Positions 58,524 to 64,000 of a stretch of 64,000 bases of DNA are shown here, piece by piece. This DNA comes from an uncultured Xanthomonas sp. (GTDB lineage Bacteria > Pseudomonadota > Gammaproteobacteria > Xanthomonadales > Xanthomonadaceae), in NCBI GenBank assembly GCA_943912265.1, contig CALTTS010000007.1, forward strand, positions 73,283 to 137,282, read 5' to 3'. Both the position numbers and the translations under genes were made by a program. The notes below the pieces were generated by a model. It saw nothing but the letters and a program-made list of their open reading frames with translations. It did not search any database and had not been told where the DNA came from. Every line of letters begins with the position of its first letter. Position 1 is the stretch's first letter.

Positions 58524-58540
58524 CGGGGTACTCCAGTCAT

Positions 58541-58578
58541 GCAGCGACGTTGCTGCACGAGCGGAAAGCCCCTGCCCG
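58541..58578 (-). repeat. Two-part stem-loop repeat, degenerate copy e
   Basis: The first stem is replaced by the palindrome GCAGC-6-GCTGC (58541-58556); after it comes GCGGAAAGCCCCTGCCC, which matches the other copies, but its partner arm is missing. Confidence 0.55.
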
Positions 58579-58587
58579 AGCGTGTAA

Positions 58588-58618
58588 CGAAAACAACTCC
58601 CTACCCGAAGGCAGGGAG
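58588..58618 (-). terminator. Terminator after the 58627 gene
   Basis: Minus strand CTCCCTGCC-TTCG-GGTAGGGAG followed by TTGTTTTCG. It is a near copy of the terminator at 54688. Confidence 0.75.
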
Positions 58619-58626
58619 CTGCAAGG

Positions 58627-58818
58627 TCAACCAGCGAAGTGCTGATACATCAGGACGCCAGCAGTGCCGAGCGCAGCACCGATGCCGACATGCTTGGCGA
58701 CGCGCTGGTTCTTCTTGCTCTTCGCTGCTGCCGCGGCTGCGCTGAACCAGCCCGACTGTGCTTGGGGCGCAGCCTTGGACTTGACGGAAGCGCGGACATT
58801 CTTGGTCGAAGCAGCCAT
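58627..58818 (-). CDS. Small membrane protein
   Basis: The 63-residue product is Ala/Lys-rich (STKNVRASVKSKAAPQAQSG, WFSAAAAAAKSKKNQRVAKH) with one C-terminal membrane segment (VGIGAALGTAGVLMY). GGAG precedes its ATG. It is the first gene of the leftward group. Function unknown. Confidence 0.6.
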   Translation of the reverse strand: MAASTKNVRASVKSKAAPQAQSGWFSAAAAAAKSKKNQRVAKHVGIGAALGTAGVLMYQHFAG

Positions 58819-58835
58819 GATGAAACTCCTATTGA

Positions 58836-58870
58836 TGTCCGGGATTGGACACCATCAGAAAGCCCCTACC
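58836..58870 (-). repeat. Two-part stem-loop repeat, partial copy f
   Basis: TGTCC-6-GGACA (58836-58851), then CAGAAAGCCCCTACC; the second arm is missing. Lies before the 58818 gene. Confidence 0.55.
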
Positions 58871-59109
58871 CTCCGTATGGGACTCCTAAGCCTTTGTGGC
58901 TTGCGTCGTAATCCGAAGTAGCGGGTGGCTTCGCTGCTGGGAGGTAAGACCGAGCACGTACCCGCTATGCACTTTTCTACTGCGCACTTTTCTACTGCGC
59001 ACTTTTCTACTGCGCACTTTCAGCCGAGCACATCCGTATCAATCATTTAATTCAAAATAATTAGCTACCCCCCCCGGGGGGTATGGGACTCCGGCGTATT
59101 AATTATTTT
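58871..59109. other. Control region between the leftward and rightward modules
   Basis: No gene fits here. It includes the 15-bp tandem repeats (58966-59025) and an unusual C8G6 run (59068-59081) flanked by TA steps, in an AT-rich setting. Confidence 0.4.
58966..59025. repeat. Four tandem 15-bp repeats
   Basis: Unit TGCGCACTTTTCTAC: two exact copies (58981-59010) flanked by a first copy with one base changed (TATGCAC...) and a last copy that ends TTTCAGCC. CGAGCAC occurs on both sides. The size and spacing suit iterons or protein-binding boxes. Confidence 0.8.
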
Positions 59110-59138
59110 TTGAACCTGAGTTTCCGTGTGTGTATGTT
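59110..59138 (+). promoter_or_regulatory. Promoter of the rightward module
   Basis: TTGAAC (59110-59115), 17 bp, TATGTT (59133-59138), 35 bp before the Gp49-family start codon. It follows the tandem 15-bp repeats, so it may be controlled through them. Confidence 0.65.
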
Positions 59139-59173
59139 CGCCTCGAACCCAGCCACGAATATCGGGAATTCCA

Positions 59174-59527
59174 GTGAGCGACGAAACCATCGAGCAGGAA
59201 ATCCAGTCCAAGGGACTGACTGCACCGCGCGTGACGCCCGGCGCCATCGAGGCGGAGATCGACGGCGAGTATTACTTCACCGCCGAGCAGGGTGCGTTCG
59301 CCGCATTCGATCCGCCGCGCGGTGCTGACATTGTGCCGCCCGCGCTGTCCCTGCTGACATTCTGCGTGCTGGTGCTGCGCAACGGCTTCACCGTCACCGG
59401 CGAGTCGGCCTGCGCCAGCCCGGAAAACTTCGATGCTGAGATCGGCCGCAAGATCGCGCGCCAGAACGCAGTACAGAAGATTTGGCCGCTACTGGGCTTC
59501 CGCCTCCGCGACAATCTGGTGGGCTGA
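59174..59527 (+). CDS. Gp49-family phage protein
   Basis: The 117-residue protein matches the Gp49 family well: IQSKGLTAPRVTPGAIEAEI, LSLLTFCVLVLRNGFTVTGE, SACASPENFDAEIGRKIARQ. The family is common in phages and usually close to replication or early genes; its function is unknown. GTG 59174 fits the family's N-terminus. Confidence 0.88.
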   Translation: MSDETIEQEIQSKGLTAPRVTPGAIEAEIDGEYYFTAEQGAFAAFDPPRGADIVPPALSLLTFCVLVLRNGFTVTGESACASPENFDAEIGRKIARQNAVQKIWPLLGFRLRDNLVG

Positions 59528-59529
59528 CC

Positions 59530-59616
59530 ATGGTCGCCGTGTTCAAGCACAACGCACTCACGCTCGCTGTGTGGACCGCTATCCAGCGCACGCTGAATAA
59601 CGGGGTAGAAGGCTGA
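59530..59616 (+). CDS. Possible 28-residue ORF
   Basis: The frame MVAVFKHNALTLAVWTAIQR ends before the next gene. It has the same junction text GGCTGACCATG on both sides, so translation could pass through. No further support. Confidence 0.35.
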   Translation: MVAVFKHNALTLAVWTAIQRTLNNGVEG

Positions 59617-59618
59617 CC

Positions 59619-59912
59619 ATGTTCAGTGCCCGCGCTGCCATACCTCTCGCGCTGCAGGATGAAGTTGCCAGCATCCATTTCTTCACGGCGGGCGACGGTG
59701 TCAACATGGACCGTTCCTGGTTCGTAGCAACATCCAACGTCGGCCCGGCCTACGAGGCCCTGGACCTGCTGATGCTATGCGTGGTGTTCATGCGCGATGG
59801 TCGGGTGCTCGTGGGCCGGGCGATGGCTGACCACCCTTCGGACTTCGACGAAGACGAGGCCATGGAGGCCGCACTCGACGACGCGCTGCAAGACGAGGCA
59901 CTGACCCCATGA
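59619..59912 (+). CDS. Diverged Gp49-like paralogue
   Basis: The 97-residue acidic product has FFTAGDGVNM and LDLLMLCVVFMRDGRVLVGR, ADHPSDFDEDEAMEAALDDA. It parallels the Gp49-family neighbour (YYFTAEQGAF, LLTFCVLVLRNGFTVTGESA, PENFD). The match covers strand, membrane-like core and PxDFD turn. It seems an old duplicate with a new acidic tail. Confidence 0.6.
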   Translation: MFSARAAIPLALQDEVASIHFFTAGDGVNMDRSWFVATSNVGPAYEALDLLMLCVVFMRDGRVLVGRAMADHPSDFDEDEAMEAALDDALQDEALTP

Positions 59913-60316
59913 CGACTCGGCCCGCCACCGTCAACTTCCGGCTGTACCCGTACGCGACGTTCACCGAGATCACGACGCTGCTGGACAGCGAGCAGGCGCC
60001 GATCGACCTGACCGGCCGCTCGGCACTGATGCACATCCGCCGCGACCGCGAGGACACCACTCCCGTTTTCACGCTGTCCACCGCCGACGGGAGCATCGCG
60101 CTGGGCGGCGAGGATGGCACTATCGTGTTGTCGATCCCGGCCGCGGACACTGCCCCGACGTTGACCCCACCGATCGACCCCGAGGGCGAGGTCTGGTACC
60201 ACGATCTGCTGCTGACGGACCCGTCCACGACCCCCGCTACCACCGAGCGCACGTATCAGGGTATCTTGGTCGTGCTGCCCGGCGTCACCCGCCCCGGTAT
60301 GACACCCACACCCTGA
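59909..60316 (+). CDS. Hypothetical structural-type protein
   Basis: The 135-residue beta-rich protein (VNFRLYPYATFTEITTLLDS, PIDLTGRSALMHIRRDREDT, FTLSTADGSIALGGEDGTIV) resembles small phage proteins found near tail-fibre and lysis genes. No name can be given with certainty. Confidence 0.65.
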   Translation: MTTRPATVNFRLYPYATFTEITTLLDSEQAPIDLTGRSALMHIRRDREDTTPVFTLSTADGSIALGGEDGTIVLSIPAADTAPTLTPPIDPEGEVWYHDLLLTDPSTTPATTERTYQGILVVLPGVTRPGMTPTP

Positions 60317-60384
60317 CAGCCGCCCTCCGTTTTGCCTGCGCATGAGTGCGGGTTCTTGGTCCTCACCGACAGGAACTCCGACTC

Positions 60385-61020
60385 GTGCCTGCGAATGACG
60401 CCCCCGCCACCTCGACGCCTCCGCCCCCTGGCCCGAAGACCACCTTCGCGCTGATCGCGGCGCCGACGGCGCTGGTCGTGGCCCTCGTTGCGGCACTGGG
60501 GCAGAACGACGCAGCCCACGAAGGCCGGCGCTACACGCCCTACCGCGACGGCGCCGGATACTGGACTGTCTGCGCCGGCGTGACCGGCGCCGCGGTGGTC
60601 CCGGGGCGCACGTACACGCCGGCCGAGTGCACCCGCCTCGAGACTACCTACGTCACCACGATGCTGTCGCACATGGGGCAATGCGTGCGTGGTGAGTTCA
60701 CATTCGACCAGGCCAAAGCCTGGGGCCACTTTGCCTACAACATCGGCACCCCGGCGTTTTGCCGGTCGACCGCGGCGCGGCGGCTCAACGCCGGCGAGCG
60801 CGGCCCGGCTTGCGCCGAGATGCTGCGCTACCGGTTCGTCACCATCGACGGGGCGAAACGCGACTGCAGTCTGCCCCAGTGGCGATCGAAGTGCGGCGGG
60901 ATCATCGCCCGCCGAGCCTGGGAGTACACCACCTGCGCTGGCGCCCCGCCGCCGGATTGGTTTGCTCCGTCTACCCAACGTGCCAAAGACCAGGCGCCCA
61001 CCGCCCCAGGAGGCGCCTGA
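60385..61020 (+). CDS. Endolysin, GH24 lysozyme with signal-anchor
   Basis: The 211-residue enzyme has an N-terminal hydrophobic segment (TTFALIAAPTALVVALVAAL, residues 19-38), likely a signal-anchor-release sequence. The GH24 triad E46, D55, T61 (HEGRRYTPYRDGAGYWT) follows. It is related to the endolysin half of the prophage 1 fusion (shared TPYRD.AG..TVC.G.TG and STAARRLN/QLR). GTG 60385 is preferred, with AGGAA upstream; a longer ATG frame begins at 60346. Confidence 0.88.
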   Translation: MPANDAPATSTPPPPGPKTTFALIAAPTALVVALVAALGQNDAAHEGRRYTPYRDGAGYWTVCAGVTGAAVVPGRTYTPAECTRLETTYVTTMLSHMGQCVRGEFTFDQAKAWGHFAYNIGTPAFCRSTAARRLNAGERGPACAEMLRYRFVTIDGAKRDCSLPQWRSKCGGIIARRAWEYTTCAGAPPPDWFAPSTQRAKDQAPTAPGGA

Positions 61021-61021
61021 C

Positions 61022-61327
61022 GTGAGCACTGCCCCGCACGACACGCTGGTTCCACCGACAGCGCCCGAGGGGGTCACGAACGGGCAGCTGTTCATGATGC
61101 TGCAGTCCCTGCACGCACAGCAGTCGGTGAACAACGCCACCGTGCTCAAGCTCGAGCGCGACTTCAACGCCTACAAGACCTCGCAGGAGGACTTGGTGCG
61201 GGCGTGGGACACGTGGAAAGGGTTCGTGCGTTTCCTGAAGGTCGTCGGGCTGGTGGCGGCCGCCGTCACGGCGATCGCCGCCGCCGTGCGGCTCGGGTTG
61301 GACTTTGTCTGGAGCCACAAGCTATGA
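61022..61327 (+). CDS. Small membrane protein, possible antiholin/holin
   Basis: The 101-residue product has a soluble N-terminus with helix (LFMMLQSLHAQQSVNNATVL) and one C-terminal membrane segment (VVGLVAAAVTAIAAAVRLGL). AGGAGG lies 8 bases before the GTG. The place in the lysis cassette suggests a holin-related role. Confidence 0.65.
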   Translation: MSTAPHDTLVPPTAPEGVTNGQLFMMLQSLHAQQSVNNATVLKLERDFNAYKTSQEDLVRAWDTWKGFVRFLKVVGLVAAAVTAIAAAVRLGLDFVWSHKL

Positions 61328-61590
61328 AACTGCCCCTGATCCCTGACTGGCGTCAGGCCTACAAGATGTGGAGCGTCCAGTTCGCCGTGGCCTGCGCGGC
61401 GCTCCCCGAGCTGCTTGCGCAGGCCGCGCAGCTGCTGGGCGGGATCATGCCTGCGCTCGGTCCGACCGTGTCGTACTACCTGCCCGGCTGGCTGCGCGGC
61501 GCATTGGCCTTCGCCAGCCTCGTGGCGGTCGTGCTGCGGCTGATCCAGCAGCCGCGCAGCGCAGCCGCCCCTGTGGAGCCCCCGAAATGA
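61324..61590 (+). CDS. Holin (DUF7940-like)
   Basis: The 88-residue protein MKLPLIPDWRQAYKMWSVQF has two membrane segments (AVACAALPELLAQAAQLL and GALAFASLVAVVLRLI) around the VSYYLPGWLR turn. This follows the holin family with conserved IPDWR..WSVQ. It overlaps neighbours by 4 nt. Confidence 0.82.
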   Translation: MKLPLIPDWRQAYKMWSVQFAVACAALPELLAQAAQLLGGIMPALGPTVSYYLPGWLRGALAFASLVAVVLRLIQQPRSAAAPVEPPK

Positions 61591-62117
61591 AGGCCTGGCT
61601 GCTGGCCAACGCATTGCGGCTGACGGCGGCGGTGGCGCTGCTGGCGGCCGTCCTGGCCGGGGTGCAGACCCTGCGGCTGGCCTCGGCGCACCACACCATC
61701 ACCCTGAGCGAGGCCAAAGCGGCGCAGCAGGCCGCCGAGGCTGCGGCGGCTATCGCTGGCTATCGGGCAGCCCAGGCCCAGGCCCAAACCGCCTACGCCC
61801 GTGGCCAGGCCGACGCCCGCCTCACCTACGAGAAGGAGACCGCCCGTGCGAAGTCCCTGCAGGATGCTACTGTCGCTGACCTGCGCAGCGGCACTCTCAA
61901 GCTGCGCGAGCAGTGGCAGCTGTGCCAGGCCCGATCCGGCGCCGAAGGCACTGCCGGCGATGCCGCCGGAGCTGCCGGCTACGACGAGCTACGAGCGCAG
62001 GCTATCGGCCGAGTTCGTGGAGTCGGTGCCGAAGCCGACGCCACCTACCAGCTCGCCTACCAAACCCTGATCCAGACCCGGGCGCTGCTCCAGGCCTGCT
62101 ATGCGGGGGCGCCATGA
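61587..62117 (+). CDS. Inner-membrane spanin (Rz-like)
   Basis: The 176-residue protein has an N-terminal membrane anchor (LTAAVALLAAVLAGVQTLRL) and a long alanine-rich coiled coil (SEAKAAQQAAEAAAAIAGYR, ARGQADARLTYEKETARAKS). It spans the periplasm and works with the nested o-spanin. Confidence 0.85.
   Translation: MKAWLLANALRLTAAVALLAAVLAGVQTLRLASAHHTITLSEAKAAQQAAEAAAAIAGYRAAQAQAQTAYARGQADARLTYEKETARAKSLQDATVADLRSGTLKLREQWQLCQARSGAEGTAGDAAGAAGYDELRAQAIGRVRGVGAEADATYQLAYQTLIQTRALLQACYAGAP
61846..62070 (+). CDS. Outer-membrane spanin lipoprotein (Rz1-like), nested in Rz
   Basis: The 74-residue product lies completely inside the Rz gene in another frame. It has a lipoprotein signal (MLLSLTCAAALSSC) and a proline-rich mature part (PDPAPKALPAMPPELP). 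GGAG seven bases before GTG 61846 supports this start. Such nesting is a hallmark of Rz/Rz1. Confidence 0.85.
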   Translation: MRSPCRMLLSLTCAAALSSCASSGSCARPDPAPKALPAMPPELPATTSYERRLSAEFVESVPKPTPPTSSPTKP

Positions 62118-62734
62118 GCTGTGGGCAGACTCTCGTCCAAGCGCAGGACCGCCCTGTCGTGTTGTCTCAGGTCCAACGCCCCGCTGTCGTCCAGCAGACG
62201 GCCCCGGTCACGGCGGTGACAGGCGCCGGCGCGCAGACCCTGGTGGACCACGTGCGCCCGACGGCGGTCGCGGTGGACCGGCCCGCGCACTACCCCGTTG
62301 AAGTCGTCACTCGCGGCCCGAAAGGTGACAAGGGCGACCCGGGCGCACAGGGACCACCCGGCCCCACCGGCGGCGAGGCGCTGGAGCGCACGGCCGACAC
62401 CGCGCTGGGCGGGCACCGGGCGGTGCGCAGCACCGGCGTGGTGTCGGTGGGCTACGCCTCGTGCGCAGACGCCAGCCAGGGCGACGACGTACTGGGGATC
62501 ACCCTGGGCGCGGCGCCGCCGGGCGGCGCGGTGCTGGTGCAGACCGGCGGCGAGCTGACCGAGCCAAGCTGGTCGTGGGCGCCGCAGGAACCGATCTACC
62601 TCGGGCTGGACGGCGGGTTGACCCAGCTCCAGCCCATGCCGCCCAGCGCGGCGTTCGTACTCCCCGTCGGTTTCGCTACGTCGGCGACGTCGATGGTGAT
62701 TCGCTTCGACGACCCCGTCTACTTCGAGGACTGA
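62114..62734 (+). CDS. Tail-fibre-type protein with a short collagen-like repeat
   Basis: The 206-residue protein has a collagen-like stretch (GPKGDKGDPGAQGPPGPTGG) near residue 70, which would make a triple helix. A beta-rich C-terminal domain follows (HRAVRSTGVVSVGYASC, PIYLGLDGGLTQLQ, FVLPVGFATSATSMVIRF). This is typical of phage fibres or head decoration. Confidence 0.75.
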   Translation: MSCGQTLVQAQDRPVVLSQVQRPAVVQQTAPVTAVTGAGAQTLVDHVRPTAVAVDRPAHYPVEVVTRGPKGDKGDPGAQGPPGPTGGEALERTADTALGGHRAVRSTGVVSVGYASCADASQGDDVLGITLGAAPPGGAVLVQTGGELTEPSWSWAPQEPIYLGLDGGLTQLQPMPPSAAFVLPVGFATSATSMVIRFDDPVYFED

Positions 62735-62739
62735 CCCAC

Positions 62740-63321
62740 ATGGCCGCACCCCGATTCATTACCCTGCTGACCGGCCGCAAGAAGCTGGTCGCCACCATCG
62801 CTGCCTCCGCTGGCGCCGCCGACGCGGAGAAAGTGCCCAGCACCAATGCCAGCGGCGTGCTCGACCCGTCGCTGCTCAACGCCGCCACCGGCGGGGCGAA
62901 CAAAGTGCTGCTGCTGGACGCGGCGGGGAAAATCGACGCCAGCGTGCTGCCGTCCGGCGTCGGCCAGGACGCCGCCGTGATCCCCGCCACCGAGGCGTTG
63001 TCCATCGGTCCGGTGAACATCTACAACAACGCCGGCAGTGAGGCCGTGCGCGGTGCGGACGCGACCGCCGAGGGCAAGGAGGCCAACGGGTTCGTCAACG
63101 CCGCGGTGGCCTCCGGGGCCAACGCCACGGTGTTCTTCGAGGGGCGGATCACCGGGTTGTCGGGGCTGACGCCTGGTGCTCGCTACTACCTGGGCACCGT
63201 CGCAGGCACGATCTCGCCGAATGCCCCGACCGCGACGGGGAACGTCGTGCAGTACATCGGCACCGCGGTCAGCAGCAGCACGCTGGACTTCGAGCCGTCC
63301 GACCCCGTGACGCTGGCCTGA
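62740..63321 (+). CDS. Phage fibre/decoration-type structural protein
   Basis: The 193-residue protein starts with ITLLTGRKKLVATIAASAGA and has repeated glycine/alanine-rich strands (VNIYNNAGSEAVRGADATAE, ANATVFFEGRITGLSGLTPG). Such proteins are common next to tail-fibre genes. No exact name. Confidence 0.65.
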   Translation: MAAPRFITLLTGRKKLVATIAASAGAADAEKVPSTNASGVLDPSLLNAATGGANKVLLLDAAGKIDASVLPSGVGQDAAVIPATEALSIGPVNIYNNAGSEAVRGADATAEGKEANGFVNAAVASGANATVFFEGRITGLSGLTPGARYYLGTVAGTISPNAPTATGNVVQYIGTAVSSSTLDFEPSDPVTLA

Positions 63322-63325
63322 CGTT

Positions 63326-63616
63326 ATGGCTGAGCGGCGTCCATTGGTGGTGGTCTCCGGGCGGCTACGTGAGCTGCCCGCAGGTGACACGGTGGTAGGA
63401 GGAGGAGGCGGCGGCGGCATCACGGTCGATGCCCTGTCCATCACCTACACCGATGGCGTTGTCACCGTCGTGACCGAAGACGGCACGACGACGACCATCG
63501 CCTACAACGCCGATGGCACCGTCAACACGGTGACGAAGGGGGAACGTGTGGAAACCTACACCTACAACGCCGACGGCAGCGTCGCCAGCATGACCGCCAC
63601 GGGGGCCCTGACATGA
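63326..63616 (+). CDS. Small YD-repeat-like structural protein
   Basis: The 96-residue product has a glycine run (VVGGGGGGGITV) as a hinge and then YD-like repeats (TTTIAYNADGTVNTVTKGER, VETYTYNADGSVASMTATGA), which form beta strands. It overlaps the next gene by 4 nt. Confidence 0.68.
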   Translation: MAERRPLVVVSGRLRELPAGDTVVGGGGGGGITVDALSITYTDGVVTVVTEDGTTTTIAYNADGTVNTVTKGERVETYTYNADGSVASMTATGALT

Positions 63617-64000
63617 GCTTCGACGCCATTACTTACAACGAAGCGCACCGGCTGCGCGCACACTTCTTGCTGTTAAACGGCAGTCCGGAGGCGCTGGAAA
63701 TACTGTTGGGCCCGGACTTGACGCATGCTGCGTTCGATACGTGGCTGGGTCAGACGGGGAAGCTCGCGACATTCCAGCAGTTGCTATCAGCGCCTAGTGG
63801 CGCGGCGGCGATGTGTGCCTCTGCCACGGCAATGGCTGCTGTCGCCGCCAGCTCAACGGCAATGGCTGCTGTCGCCGCCAGCTCGACGGCAATGGCTGCT
63901 GTCGCCGCCAGCTCGACGGCAATGGCTGCTGTCGCCGCCAGCTCAACGGCAATGGCTGCTGTCGCCGCCAGCTCGACGGCAATGGCTGCTGTCGCCGCCA
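63613..64000 (+). CDS. Tail-fibre-type protein with decapeptide repeats (3' end outside window)
   Basis: The first ~71 residues are a helical domain (AITYNEAHRLRAHFLLLNGS, LTHAAFDTWLGQTG). After that comes the decapeptide TAMAAVAASS repeated at least five times, still running at the window end. The repeats probably make a thin helical stalk. It is open at the 3' side. Confidence 0.8.
   Translation, partial: MSFDAITYNEAHRLRAHFLLLNGSPEALEILLGPDLTHAAFDTWLGQTGKLATFQQLLSAPSGAAAMCASATAMAAVAASSTAMAAVAASSTAMAAVAASSTAMAAVAASSTAMAAVAASSTAMAAVAA
63826..64000. repeat. 30-bp tandem repeat in the fibre gene
   Basis: The unit ACGGCAATGGCTGCTGTCGC plus CGCCAGCTC(A/G) occurs five full times from 63826 and continues to the edge of the window. 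Copies differ only at the third base of one serine codon, showing recent expansion or gene conversion. Confidence 0.92.

Larger units (their letters stand above)
52749..64000. mobile_element. Element 2: left part of a second phage-like element
   Basis: It starts right at the 5' end of tRNA-Lys with its own leftward integrase. After that are small leftward genes of unknown function, then a rightward module with Gp49-type, lysis and tail-fibre genes. Capsid, terminase and replication genes must lie beyond the window if it is a whole prophage. The left boundary is uncertain, and no second attachment site can be seen. Confidence 0.75.

Noticed and set aside
63826..64000. Regular 30-bp repeats as a CRISPR array
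   Set aside because: Units are directly adjacent without unique spacers and are in frame in a fibre gene.

Overview
The window is about 64 kb of very GC-rich DNA. The chromosomal genes and their layout suggest a gammaproteobacterium of the Xanthomonadaceae/Lysobacterales type. This is inferred from gene content and style only; no rRNA or other marker is present. Three regions can be told apart: an ordinary chromosomal flank (1 to about 14.6 kb), a complete P2-like prophage (about 14.6-52.7 kb), and the beginning of a second, unrelated phage element (about 52.75 kb to the window end).

Chromosomal flank: the 3' end of a glycosyltransferase gene, a convergent NAD(P)-binding sugar epimerase-like gene, relA (stringent response), a small exported protein, the very long RNA helicase hrpA, recQ, another small exported protein, a possible inner-membrane/periplasmic protein whose 5' end looks frameshifted, and the Nramp-type metal transporter mntH.

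Prophage 1 sits in a tRNA-Lys gene. An intact tRNA-Lys (52673-52748, minus strand) and a displaced tRNA 3' piece (14568-14613) share an 18-bp core through the anticodon loop. Next to the left end are a cluster of GTAAC/GTTAC repeats and a GC-rich dyad that could belong to cos. Then come a Com-like zinc-finger gene overlapping a DNA methyltransferase (a Mu com/mom-like arrangement), terminase and portal (P, Q), and the rightward capsid genes (O N M L X). The lysis block has a holin-endolysin fusion and two spanins. Tail genes follow (R S J I H, glycine-rich tip genes, V W, FI FII, E with an E' frameshift, T U D). The regulatory switch (37.4-38.3 kb) has divergent promoters between a repressor and a BcepMu gp16-like gene. 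Downstream are a double Ogr/Delta activator and a long early/accessory array. That array contains two KilA-N proteins, a primase-helicase, a reversed cargo block (orphan antitoxin, BrnTA, membrane-anchored WYL-like protein), Rha, a P22-type antirepressor, many small unknown genes, a DUF4224/excisionase-like gene and the integrase.

Element 2 begins with a leftward tyrosine integrase. It continues with small leftward genes, most of them preceded by a repeated two-part stem-loop, and an AT-rich regulatory/origin-like region with nine GTGACA/TGTCAC boxes. Four 15-bp tandem repeats lie next to a good rightward promoter. The rightward module then carries a Gp49-family gene, endolysin, holins, nested Rz/Rz1 spanins and tail-fibre genes, including one with a 30-bp (decapeptide) repeat that runs off the end of the window. 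No head or replication gene of this second element is visible.

Most interesting for follow-up: the repeated two-part stem-loops of element 2; a C-terminal module shared by the primase-helicase and both KilA-N proteins; a short piece of the primase-helicase reused in a small membrane protein; the homopolymer frameshift in the prophage 1 repressor; the holin-endolysin fusion; and the cargo block with the membrane WYL-like protein.
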